64,000 bases of DNA from CALGKJ01 sp049322695 (GTDB lineage: Bacteria > Bacillota > Clostridia > Lutisporales > Lutisporaceae), in assembly GCA_049322695.1 (NCBI GenBank), contig JBMORW010000046.1, forward strand, positions 124,001 through 188,000, read 5' to 3'. The notes beneath the pieces were generated by a model. It ran no database searches and was not told the origin of the DNA. It was given only the letters and a program-made list of their open reading frames with translations. The first letter of the stretch is position 1; each line of letters starts with the position of its first letter. Position numbers and translations under genes: made by a program. This document shows, piece by piece, positions 7,578-15,499 of the stretch.

Positions 7578-10187
7578 GCTCTTTATATATTTATGTATTT
7601 TTCTTATGATTGTGGATTGATTGACTCCCAGTATCTCAGCCATCTCATAGCTGTTCGTGGTCTTTTTGTAAGCTCTTTCAATAAGCTTTTTCTCTAGTAT
7701 TTCCTGAGCTTCCTTTAAGGTCATAAGACCGTCGACTTTAATCTTATCGTTTACTTTATCGTTATTTTCAAACAAGAAATTTGGCAAATCACAAATATCA
7801 ATCATGTCACAGGAGGTTGTAACAATGAGCCTTTCTATCAGATTTTCCAGTTCTCGCACATTTCCGGGCCAGCTATAGCCTTCAAGAACCTGCTCCACGG
7901 ATGCTGATATTTCTTTGGTGCAATTATATTTCTCGTTATATATTTTAATAAAATGATAGCATAGTGACAGTATATCCGCTTTTCTTTTCCTAAGGGGTGG
8001 AATCTCAATGGGAACTACATTGAGCCTATAATACAAGTCCGCTCGAAAGCTTCCGTCCAGGACCATTTTTTGAATATCCTTGTTTGTAGCAGCTATGACT
8101 CTGACGTCCAAGCATATTTCCGATGTACCTCCAAGCCGCATCAGCTTTCTTTCCTGCAATACTCTTAACAGCTTTGCCTGCAATGACAGCGGCAAATCTC
8201 CAATTTCATCAAGAAAAAGTGTTCCGTTATTGGCAAGCTCTATTAATCCCTGCTTTCCGTTTTTTTGAGCACCTGTAAATGCTCCTGTTTCATAACCGAA
8301 CAATTCAGATTCTAAAAGGTTTTCCGGTATTGCACTGCAATTTATTGTGATTAAAGGTTTACTGCTCCGTCTGCTTAATCTGTGAATAAATCTTGCGACT
8401 ACTTCCTTACCGACACCTGACTCTCCCAGCAGCAGCACGGTAGAGTTGACAGCTGCTACACTGCCTGCTGTTTGCAGTACATTTCCAAGCTCTACACTAT
8501 TGGCGATTATATTATCATTCTTTATGTTTAAGTTGCTGACAGTCTTATTTTTTGAGGGATAGTATTTTTGAAGTGCCATTGTGCTTTCAATATTCTTTTT
8601 AAGTCTGTACAATTCATCTATATCTCTTATGTTTGTAACTACCATTTTTATACTGCCTTCACTGTCAAATATAGGGGTGCCTGTTGCCAGAAACCTTTTT
8701 CCGTTTTTTGAGCTCTGTATGAAAGAAATCCTTCTTTTTTCCTTTAATGCCAGTACTGTGGCTGAAGGAAAAATTATGCCCATATCCTCTATTTCCTGAA
8801 CCTGCTTTCCTTTATTGTTTTTTTCCAGCCCAACCATTTCAGCCCAGGCGCTATTGCTCATCAGTATTTCCCCGTCTCCGTCAGTCACCACTATACCGTC
8901 ATAGGAGGACTCAATGGTAGCTTCCAGTTTATCCTTAAGATGGAGGATTTCTTTGTGCTTTTCATTAAGGGACTCATACAGCTTTGTTTTTTTTGACAGC
9001 AGGTAGGGAAGGCACATATTGACCTCCGCTATATTGTTTATTACAGCTATAGCCTTATGCCTGCAGGTACTATATCCGCATGCACCGCAGTTGAGCTCAT
9101 CTTCAGAAGAGTACTTGTCAGTCATCTGCAGAATGTGTTGTATTTCATCTTCAGTGGGCATTGAAAGGATAGTTCTTCTATTTAAAAAGGTTCTGGACAA
9201 ATCCAAATCCATATTTAAGTTCATTTCTTTAACTTGTCTGCCTAAGTAGAAATCATACAGGATGTTTATTTTGTCATAATGATTCAGAGAAGTACTCACC
9301 TTTGGTCCCTCAATACACCCGTCACACATCAGCACATCCACAAGCCTCAATGATGCTTGTTTACCGGTGAGATAATCCAGCATTTGACTGCATTCTTTAT
9401 CATCATGTATGCATATGAATTGATATCCCTCAAACTTGTTCTGAAAGCTCAGATTATCTATCAAGCCGTTAGGAAGTGCAAACAGCCGGCCCTTTTTACT
9501 TGAATAGCCATCGAACTCACTTTCAGGACAAGTATTCAGGTCAATACCGTTCTGAATGAACATTTTCTTTAACTCTTCAAAGGTCAATACTGAGTCTATA
9601 ATGCCGTTGAACTGTGATTCCATTGCCTCGGCCTTCTTCGCAATACAAGGACCTATGAAGATAATCTTTACATTCACATTTTTATAGTATTCTCTGATTA
9701 GCAGTGCTGTAGCAAGCATAGGGGATGCAAAAGGAATAAGATATTCTATCAACTCAGGATAATGCTTTTCTATAAGGCTGATAAAAGCAGGACAGGCAGT
9801 GCCCAAATAAGTATGTTTATCTTTATGCCTGACGAACTCCTCAATTTGCATAATAAGTACCTCTGCTCCCAAAGCAACCTCCCACACCCTGGAAAACCCA
9901 AGACTCTTAAGCCCTCCTATCACTTTTTTATGAGAGTGGGGGTAGAAGCTGGTGATGAAGGAGGGTGCTAGACAGGCTATGATCTCTTTGTTTCTCTTTA
10001 ATATTTCCAAGGCTTCTGATTCATTATTTACTATAATCTTAGCATTCTGTGGACAGCTTTTTACGCATTTTCCACAGTTTATGCATCTTGAATGAATTAT
10101 GCTTGCTTGTCCGTCGTGGATTTGCACTGCTTTTACTGGACAATTTCTTACACAGCTATAGCATTGTTTGCATTTATTCTGAGCCAC
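7557..10187 (-). CDS. H-cluster-like sensor fused to PAS and sigma-54 enhancer-binding regulator
   Basis: 876 residues. Domains: two 4Fe-4S sites (C6-C16, C35-C45); an [FeFe]-hydrogenase-like domain (about 65-315) with GTACPAF (C132; Ala131 where catalytic enzymes have the proton-relay Cys), GPCIAKKAEA (C181) and LMCDGCIEGP (C288, C291); an Fes motif (C367, C370, C375, C392); a PAS domain (about 418-530); a sigma-54 AAA+ domain with GESGVGKE, GAFTGA and LFLDEIGDL; and a Fis-type HTH near the C-terminus. Sensory [FeFe] hydrogenases are known to carry the same Cys-to-Ala change. It has no receiver domain, so the Fe-S/H-cluster and PAS parts probably gate the ATPase. It sits just upstream of a hydrogenase operon with a sigma-54 promoter. 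GTG at 10187 has no close Shine-Dalgarno; the start is uncertain. Confidence 0.93.
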   Translation of the reverse strand: MAQNKCKQCYSCVRNCPVKAVQIHDGQASIIHSRCINCGKCVKSCPQNAKIIVNNESEALEILKRNKEIIACLAPSFITSFYPHSHKKVIGGLKSLGFSRVWEVALGAEVLIMQIEEFVRHKDKHTYLGTACPAFISLIEKHYPELIEYLIPFASPMLATALLIREYYKNVNVKIIFIGPCIAKKAEAMESQFNGIIDSVLTFEELKKMFIQNGIDLNTCPESEFDGYSSKKGRLFALPNGLIDNLSFQNKFEGYQFICIHDDKECSQMLDYLTGKQASLRLVDVLMCDGCIEGPKVSTSLNHYDKINILYDFYLGRQVKEMNLNMDLDLSRTFLNRRTILSMPTEDEIQHILQMTDKYSSEDELNCGACGYSTCRHKAIAVINNIAEVNMCLPYLLSKKTKLYESLNEKHKEILHLKDKLEATIESSYDGIVVTDGDGEILMSNSAWAEMVGLEKNNKGKQVQEIEDMGIIFPSATVLALKEKRRISFIQSSKNGKRFLATGTPIFDSEGSIKMVVTNIRDIDELYRLKKNIESTMALQKYYPSKNKTVSNLNIKNDNIIANSVELGNVLQTAGSVAAVNSTVLLLGESGVGKEVVARFIHRLSRRSSKPLITINCSAIPENLLESELFGYETGAFTGAQKNGKQGLIELANNGTLFLDEIGDLPLSLQAKLLRVLQERKLMRLGGTSEICLDVRVIAATNKDIQKMVLDGSFRADLYYRLNVVPIEIPPLRKRKADILSLCYHFIKIYNEKYNCTKEISASVEQVLEGYSWPGNVRELENLIERLIVTTSCDMIDICDLPNFLFENNDKVNDKIKVDGLMTLKEAQEILEKKLIERAYKKTTNSYEMAEILGVNQSTIIRKIHKYIKSNALLHD

Positions 10188-10331
10188 ATCAATTATATTT
10201 ACAATGATATATCAGCCTCCATTATATGTTTTATAAAACAATATATGACGGTGAAAAATCAAATATAATTGAAGCAGAGAAAATAGGTAACCAATATGTA
10301 CGATTGAAGTGAAGGAGGAGTATTTAGAAAA

Positions 10332-10400
10332 ATGCTGCCGTACTCAAAACAAAACATGCTATCTGTTGAAGCAAGCTGTTGGAACAGCAGTCAAGGATAA
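10332..10400 (+). CDS. Possible 22-residue peptide gene
   Basis: A short plus-strand frame from ATG at 10332 encodes 22 residues, with one Cys, ending in WNSSQG. It is preceded by GAAGGAGG (spacing about 13 bases, slightly long) and followed after four bases by a strong intrinsic terminator on the same strand. It lies between two minus-strand genes, so the terminator on the plus strand implies some plus-strand transcript here. No family is recognised and no convincing promoter was found. It may be a small protein, a leader peptide or chance. Confidence 0.3.
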   Translation: MLPYSKQNMLSVEASCWNSSQG

Positions 10401-10404
10401 TAGC

Positions 10405-10442
10405 AAAACCGGGCTACTGATAAGCTGTTTACCCGGTTTTTT
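10405..10442 (+). terminator. Intrinsic terminator
   Basis: Stem AAAACCGGG (10405-10413) with CCCGGTTTT (10432-10440), followed on the plus strand by six T (10437-10442). It can also serve the DUF2812 gene ending at 10457 on the minus strand, though the T-run is weaker that way. Confidence 0.8.
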
Positions 10443-10456
10443 CATGAACTGTTTAT

Positions 10457-11002
10457 TCAGCTGAGCTTTCTTGATTTGAGCATTATTACAGCCAGAGTAA
10501 CGGTTGCAGCAGCAAAGCAGCCTATCAAGCCTCCTGAAAGCATACTGACGATAAGTGAAAATATGCTGTCGCCCAAAAACCTGTTGATGAGGATGTTAAA
10601 TATTATAAACCCCACAGCTGCTGGTGCCAAAAGTATCAGTGATTTGTTGATATAGTGCACCTGTTTTTTATATTTTTCCGCCAATGTAACCTTATCAGTA
10701 TAAATAGGCCTGGTGCCGGGTGCTGCAGAAAAATAATGAAATACATTGCCTGCAGAGCATACATGAGTCCAGCCTGAGTCCTTAAATATAGAGAAATACT
10801 GCTCCTCTTCATCTCTATTAACCACATGAGTGTCTACACAGTATACTAAATCTATAGGTTCAGATTTTTTGAACTTATAGCCGGGAAATATATAGGAGTA
10901 AAACCTCCAGCCCTGCTTAGCCATTTTACTAAGCATATTCATTTCATTTACCTCATTGAATGCCAATCCCATTGATAGCTTGTATTTTGTCATCTTTCCC
11001 AT
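10457..11002 (-). CDS. DUF2812 domain-containing membrane protein
   Basis: About 181 residues. The N-terminal two thirds are a soluble DUF2812 domain (KYKLSMGLAFNE, then MAKQGWRF, FPGYKF, YCVDTH, SGWTHVC). The C-terminus has two hydrophobic segments separated by a short turn (roughly residues 115-140 and 150-172). The family is almost always paired with a PadR regulator, as here: this gene's ATG lies one base after the PadR stop codon, with GGAGG inside the PadR gene. DUF2812 proteins are thought to be targets of the partner regulator, and some act as anti-regulators; the molecular role is not known. Confidence 0.85.
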   Translation of the reverse strand: MGKMTKYKLSMGLAFNEVNEMNMLSKMAKQGWRFYSYIFPGYKFKKSEPIDLVYCVDTHVVNRDEEEQYFSIFKDSGWTHVCSAGNVFHYFSAAPGTRPIYTDKVTLAEKYKKQVHYINKSLILLAPAAVGFIIFNILINRFLGDSIFSLIVSMLSGGLIGCFAAATVTLAVIMLKSRKLS

Positions 11003-11003
11003 A

Positions 11004-11342
11004 TTATATTCCTCCACCCAATATATTCAATGATTTCTTTCCGTGCTCTGCCATTTTTATGCGTCTATGTATTTCCTTTTTTATTACCTCAAGACCTTTT
11101 TCAGTAATAACATAGGTTTTTCTCCTGTCATTGTCCTCTTCCCCTGGGGCTATGAAATCAGCCTCCTGCATTTTTTTAAGAATTGTATATAAGGATGCCG
11201 GACCAATAAGCATTTCTTTATCAGTAAGCTCCTCCACATATTGCATGATCCCATACCCATGCATGGGCTTCAATAATGCCAACAAAATGTAATAGGACGA
11301 ATCAGTTAGCTGTTCATCTGCAAATGAGCTGTTTCTTGACAT
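11004..11342 (-). CDS. PadR-family transcriptional regulator
   Basis: 112 residues, a compact PadR winged helix: SYYILLALLKPMHGYGIMQYVEEL (first helices), then IGPASLYTILKKMQEADFI (recognition helix) and a wing with DNDRRKTYVITEKG. ATG at 11342 has GGAGG upstream; an earlier in-frame TTG/ATG-like start is less well placed. It is followed with a one-base gap by DUF2812. A large palindrome directly upstream (11359-11405) is the likely autoregulatory operator. PadR proteins usually repress their own operon until a ligand or stress releases them. Confidence 0.92.
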   Translation of the reverse strand: MSRNSSFADEQLTDSSYYILLALLKPMHGYGIMQYVEELTDKEMLIGPASLYTILKKMQEADFIAPGEEDNDRRKTYVITEKGLEVIKKEIHRRIKMAEHGKKSLNILGGGI

Positions 11343-11358
11343 TTTACACCTCCACACT

Positions 11359-11405
11359 ATATCATTAATTGATATATCATTATATAATATATCAATTAAT
11401 GATAT
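11359..11405. promoter_or_regulatory. Palindromic PadR operator
   Basis: A perfect 19-bp inverted repeat: atatcattaattgatatat at 11359-11377 and its reverse complement at 11387-11405, spacer of 9. Each arm is itself a near-palindrome of the form ATATCA-N5-TGATAT, so two dimer sites may be present. It begins 17 bp upstream of the PadR start codon, overlapping the expected promoter. Confidence 0.7.
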
Positions 11406-11611
11406 ATTATACCAGATTTTTCATTTTGTAAACCCTTTTCTTAAATAACAGAAAAATGTATTTATAAAAAAGGGCTATAAATAATATATACAGTACAGAG
11501 GTTTTACGCTTCTGTCATAGAAAATATGTAGAAACATGCATTATAATAATGATACACCTGCGATGGATTGCTTATGAAGGCTGAAAAAACAGGGATTAAA
11601 GTTGGGATCAG

Positions 11612-12190
11612 ATGATTGATATGACTTACAAAAGTGAAATAGAGAATAACAAAAAATTGAATTCAGGACTGAGAATTAACTGTGAAAAAAGCTTTGTGTT
11701 TTGCTGTACTGCCTATGAATACTTTGGAGCCGGGCAGAAATGGCTCAGGCTGTATATGGCGGGAGCGACTGGCAAAAACATCACGAATCAGTAAAGGAAA
11801 TGTTTGAGGTTTTTTTGATTATGAGACAGCTCCATGAGATGCTGTGGTATTTGACAGAAGCATACAGGCTGTTGCGTCCCATAATGTTCAAGCTGAGATA
11901 AGACAACTGATGTTTGAAACAGGACGGCTTGCTGATCTGGATGCAGGTTATTTATTAGTACTTGATACTGTTCTTATTGGAGCTGATATAAGGGATGCTA
12001 GTATTAAGGGTGCAAATCTCAGAAACAGCATATTTTTGCACAGACACAGATCAACTCAGCCGTTGGAGATTCTTATACAAAGCTTCCTGGATCACTGGTT
12101 CGCCCGTTGTATTGGGATAAACAGTATAAAAGCCGGCTGTCCGGCTATAAGCTATACAAAAAACGAATACTGGAATCCAATACATACTAA
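11612..12190 (+). pseudogene. Degraded pentapeptide-repeat protein gene
   Basis: Three reading frames must be joined to follow the gene. Frame one (11612-11794) has LRINCEKSFVFCC directly followed by TAYEYFGAGQK; in intact relatives as I recall them some 40-50 residues separate these, so an internal deletion is likely. The next frame carries VYGGSDWQKHHESVKEMFEV and RQLHEMLWYLTEA. A third frame (from about 11850) gives EIRQLMFETGRL, then a short pentapeptide-repeat stretch IGADIRDASIKGANLRNSIF. A last shift in a T5 run near 12033-12037 restores QINSAVGDSYTKLPGSL and RPLYWD to a stop at 12188-12190. Multiple shifts plus deletions indicate a true pseudogene. Pentapeptide repeats form a right-handed beta helix. 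Confidence 0.8.
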
Positions 12191-12243
12191 GCCTTATTAC
12201 TGATAATAATATTGACGTATTATATAAATAAGGAGGCGACCTA

Positions 12244-12978
12244 ATGAATACAACCACTCAGACAGAGAGAGATATGAACATGATAAATCAAAACATGAGA
12301 AACTTTGCAGGGGACTTTAATATGAGCAAATCGGGCTTTGATAAGAACATGCCCGGGCACAACAGCAATCACAATATGATATTACGGCAGGATCCACGTA
12401 CAGTGAAGCAGAATAATTCCGGCATCGGGCTTCCGGCTGAAGTAAGGAAAGAAATGGCGCTTCAGCTCGACGATCACCAATGTGCATTGACTGTTGCACT
12501 GCATCAATATAATAAGCATCACTGGCTGACGGAAGGTGCCGAATCATTTTTAAGCCTGCATCACCTATTGGATGAGCACCGCGATAAAACAGAGAAGCAT
12601 ATAGATATGGTAGGGGAAAGAGTTGCAAGACTGGGAGGAGTACCTACGGCACACCCTGTAACTCAGCATGAGCTCTCCTATATAAAGCATGAGGTAGAAG
12701 GCAGATATACAATGAGAGACTTCATACGCAATGACCTGGAGCATGAGCTGAAGATTCAGGAAATGCTTCGAAGAACAATAGACCGAGCTCATCAGCTGAA
12801 GGATTATGGTACAGCGGAGGTACTGCAGGAGGTATTGCTTGACAGAGAGGATTTCGGCTATCACCTGTACAGCGTACTTGAAGATGATACTTTAGTAAGA
12901 GGTATGGAGCATTTGATACCCAGACAGGGAAATATAGCAGGAGACGGCCGTGTTGATCCTAATAATAAGCTTCAATAA
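12244..12978 (+). CDS. Dps/ferritin-like DNA-protection family protein
   Basis: 244 residues. The first 60 residues are a low-complexity Asn/Met-rich tail; residues 65-225 form a ferritin-like four-helix region with QYNKHHWLTEGAESFLSLHHLLDEH and ERVARLGGVPTAHP, matching the Dps pattern in which His, Asp and Glu of this region make the ferroxidase site. Family members oxidise and store iron and protect DNA in stress or stationary phase. AAGGAGG lies upstream of the ATG. The long N-terminal tail is unlike canonical Dps (about 160-180 residues) and could bind DNA. Alternative: a related ferritin-like protein of other function. Confidence 0.75.
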   Translation: MNTTTQTERDMNMINQNMRNFAGDFNMSKSGFDKNMPGHNSNHNMILRQDPRTVKQNNSGIGLPAEVRKEMALQLDDHQCALTVALHQYNKHHWLTEGAESFLSLHHLLDEHRDKTEKHIDMVGERVARLGGVPTAHPVTQHELSYIKHEVEGRYTMRDFIRNDLEHELKIQEMLRRTIDRAHQLKDYGTAEVLQEVLLDREDFGYHLYSVLEDDTLVRGMEHLIPRQGNIAGDGRVDPNNKLQ

Positions 12979-13030
12979 GTGTTTCAAAATAAATTTAAAG
13001 AAATTAAAAATAATCAGCAGTATTAATGCA

Positions 13031-13072
13031 GGTGTCAGACTTTGCAATGGTTTAACATGCAAATCTGACACC
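13031..13072. terminator. Bidirectional hairpin terminator (GTGTCAGA type)
   Basis: Arms GGTGTCAGA (13031-13039) and TCTGACACC (13064-13072), with an inner TTTGCA/TGCAAA stem. It lies between convergent Dps-like and PHP genes. The GTCAGA core recurs in the terminator at 42806-42834. Confidence 0.78.
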
Positions 13073-13074
13073 CT

Positions 13075-13965
13075 TTATTTTATACTCTGCCAGTTATGAA
13101 TTTGCGTAAGCCATGGCTCCAGTATTTCATAGGGAATTTTTACACCGGTGATGCACTCGCCTATTCTGACAGTCGGCTTTAACTTTCCATGATAATCACT
13201 TCCTCCTGAAGCATGGAGCATATTTTTCTTGCAGTAAGAGAGAAGTTTGTTTGTTATTTCCATGGAATGAAGTGAATGATAGCATTCTATGCCATCAAGT
13301 GCATTTAAGGCCATATACGAGCTTAGCAGTTCTTCGTGATTATCTGCAAAATAAGCATATAAGTGTGCAAGGAATGCCTTACCCCCTGCCTTTCTAACTA
13401 TATCGGCAGCCTCCTGTATTGTAGGGTAGCATTCTGCCTGGTTAAGGTAAAAAGGGCTGTCCGGATTATTTATGTAAATCCTGTAAAATGCATTTACCTT
13501 TTCCCATACTTCCTTTGTAAAGTGCTTTTCATTTTCAGGATATTTTCTCAAATCTGAGTGCATAACCTGCGTGGCAAAGAGCTTACTTGTGATCGAAAGA
13601 CCAGGAGTATGAGAAATGCCAAGGTCTCTGCACACGGCTTTCATTTTGCTCAGATAGCCATTCTCTCTTTCCAGAAATTTATCATCTGATATGATTCCTG
13701 ATGAATTCATTGTATCTATGTCTATTCCATAGGCTAATATTTCCACAGGTTTTCCGTTATGCACGGCTGATACCTCGCAGCCTGGGATTATATGGCCATC
13801 AAAATAGCTTTCTATTTTAATCTGCTTCAACTTTTTATAAGCTCCTAAGGAATCATGGTCAGTAATGGATATATATTTCAAGTCTGCCTTCTGTGCCATT
13901 TTAAGAATATCAACAGGCTCATCAGAACCATCTGATGAGGTTGTATGAATATGTAGATCTATCAT
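13075..13965 (-). CDS. PHP-domain phosphoesterase
   Basis: 296 residues. N-terminal PHP metal-binding motif LHIHTTSSDGS, then SITDHDSLGAY (second motif), PGCEVSAV, and near the C-terminus GSDYHGKLKP with a further His/Asp. This layout fits the YciV/RNase AM-like family (5'-nucleotide or 3',5'-bisphosphate phosphatase, 5'-3' exonuclease activity on RNA in studied members). It uses two to three divalent metals and is cytoplasmic. The start at 13965 has GGGAGC upstream. It stands alone between two terminator-bounded genes. Exact substrate cannot be told from sequence. Confidence 0.88.
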   Translation of the reverse strand: MIDLHIHTTSSDGSDEPVDILKMAQKADLKYISITDHDSLGAYKKLKQIKIESYFDGHIIPGCEVSAVHNGKPVEILAYGIDIDTMNSSGIISDDKFLERENGYLSKMKAVCRDLGISHTPGLSITSKLFATQVMHSDLRKYPENEKHFTKEVWEKVNAFYRIYINNPDSPFYLNQAECYPTIQEAADIVRKAGGKAFLAHLYAYFADNHEELLSSYMALNALDGIECYHSLHSMEITNKLLSYCKKNMLHASGGSDYHGKLKPTVRIGECITGVKIPYEILEPWLTQIHNWQSIK

Positions 13966-14130
13966 TCAATCAGCTCCCTGTTTTTATTACACACCCTATT
14001 TTATAATAATTGATATATTATGACAAATATAATCTTCAGATTTAACTTTCATCAATATAGTGTATAGGGTTATTACTCAGTCAAAATATTATATAATATA
14101 ACATATATTGCTAATTATCAGGAGGATAAA

Positions 14131-14474
14131 ATGAAGGCAAGAAAATATATTACTATAGCTTGTATTGCATGTACTTTGATATTAATATTTTTTTAGAATG
14201 TTCACAGGTATGTATATAAAGGCTCAAAGGATGAAGGCGGATGGATAACAACCGAGGAAAATCAAATCATATATAGGGCATTCCATTGGAAGATTCTACT
14301 GAAGAAATTTTAAATATTGAAGTTATATATAAGGAATCAAAGCTGGTAAATAATCAGTTTGTGGTATATCTGGATAGCCATGAAAAGTGCATGCTTGAGG
14401 GAGTATGCAGGGGAAGCTATGACACAAGCTATCTTGAGTTTTGGGAGCCTCTTGTTGAGACAAGCTATTATTAA
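14131..14474 (+). pseudogene. Broken small secreted or lipoprotein gene
   Basis: An ATG at 14131 with a strong AGGAGG opens a frame that reads a signal-like hydrophobic N-terminus of 21 residues and meets TAG at 14194-14196. Beyond the stop the same frame continues as YKGSKDEGGWITTEENQ; a neighbouring frame at the stop reads LECSQ, a possible lipobox Cys. A further shift near 14280 is needed to enter the frame that encodes EDSTEEILNIEVIYKES and ends at 14472-14474. At least two lesions are therefore present. No family is recognised. The gene directly precedes the AraC regulator at 14502. Confidence 0.55.
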
Positions 14475-14501
14475 ATATAAGTTATACATGGGGGTAAGTG
14501 G

Positions 14502-15464
14502 ATGGATAAAGCAAGAAATGAGCTTATGCGAGCAGAATATATTGCTAGAATCAATAAGGTTCAGGACTATATTGAAAGCAATCTTTCGGAAGATTTTACA
14601 TTACTAAAGCTTTCGCAAATTGCAAATTTTTCACCTTATCATTTCCATAGAATATTCTATATGATGACAGGGGAAACACTTTTTCAATTCATTCAAAGAA
14701 TACGCCTAGAGAAGTCGGTATTTCTGCTTGTCTCAAATCCCCAAACACCAATAACACAAATTGCTCTGGAATGCGGTTTTGCTAATCAGGCATCCTTTGC
14801 TAAGGCGTTTAAAAAGCATTTTAATGTGAGCGCGAGTAAAATAAGGGCTGAAAAGAGTATATACAGAAATGATAACCTAAATGCAGATAGCAATCTGGGA
14901 AAAGTTTACGAAGACATATTACGCTACAATAATGGTGTCAGGAACATACATTCGAGTGCAAAGTATGTTCAGCCGGATACTCAATCATCTGTTGAAATAA
15001 AAACCATATCTGAAATGAGTGTAGTGTATATTCGCCATACGGGACCCTATAAGCAGGATGCAGTTCTGCTGGAAAAGCTTTATTATAAGCTTTACAAGTG
15101 GGCAGATGAAAAATCACTTATAAACAATGACACAAAATGGATTACCTTGTTTCATGACAGCACTGACTTGACAGACGACGATAAGCTAAGAATCAGTATT
15201 TGCATGACTGCCCCTGAGGACACAAAGGTTGATGGAGCTGTAGGCAAGCTGGTAGTGGCAGGAGGCAAATACGCCGTTGGTCACTTCCAGCTTGATGATG
15301 ACGAGTTTCAGAAGGCATGGAGTTTTCTTTGTGGTCACTGGCTTCCCGGAAGCGGCTATCAGCCCGATGACCGCTTATGCTTTGAGCTGTATTCATATTC
15401 ATCAGCTGAGAACCATGAGAAGAAACATATAGTAGACATATATATACCAATAAGAGCATTATAA
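14502..15464 (+). CDS. AraC-family regulator with GyrI-like effector domain
   Basis: 320 residues. Residues 15-115 contain the two AraC helix-turn-helix units (KLSQIANFSPYHFHRIFYMMTGE and TQIALECGFANQASFAKAFKKHF). The C-terminal 160 residues are a GyrI/SOUL-like ligand domain (VEIKTISEMSVVYIRHTGPY near its start, FELYSYS and VDIYIPI at the end), typical of multidrug- or antibiotic-responsive regulators of the Rob/BmrR kind. Its ATG follows GGGGGTAAG. The fused TrmO-UvrA gene begins 35 bp downstream on the same strand, so the regulator probably controls it. Confidence 0.9.
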   Translation: MDKARNELMRAEYIARINKVQDYIESNLSEDFTLLKLSQIANFSPYHFHRIFYMMTGETLFQFIQRIRLEKSVFLLVSNPQTPITQIALECGFANQASFAKAFKKHFNVSASKIRAEKSIYRNDNLNADSNLGKVYEDILRYNNGVRNIHSSAKYVQPDTQSSVEIKTISEMSVVYIRHTGPYKQDAVLLEKLYYKLYKWADEKSLINNDTKWITLFHDSTDLTDDDKLRISICMTAPEDTKVDGAVGKLVVAGGKYAVGHFQLDDDEFQKAWSFLCGHWLPGSGYQPDDRLCFELYSYSSAENHEKKHIVDIYIPIRAL

Positions 15465-15499
15465 ATAAGGCACTAATTAACTTCTGGGAAGGTGATGGG

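Noticed and set aside
10187..10205. Confident extension of the sensor gene to an ATT start
   Set aside because: ATT starts are very rare; spacing and N-terminal style fit, but not enough to move the annotated start.
11612..11794. Stand-alone 60-residue protein
   Set aside because: Its end breaks off inside a recognisable pentapeptide-protein N-terminal region whose continuation is found in other frames; it is a piece of the pseudogene.
14286..14474. Separate small gene of about 60 residues
   Set aside because: It has no proper start or RBS and continues sequence from an upstream frame; treated as part of a broken gene.
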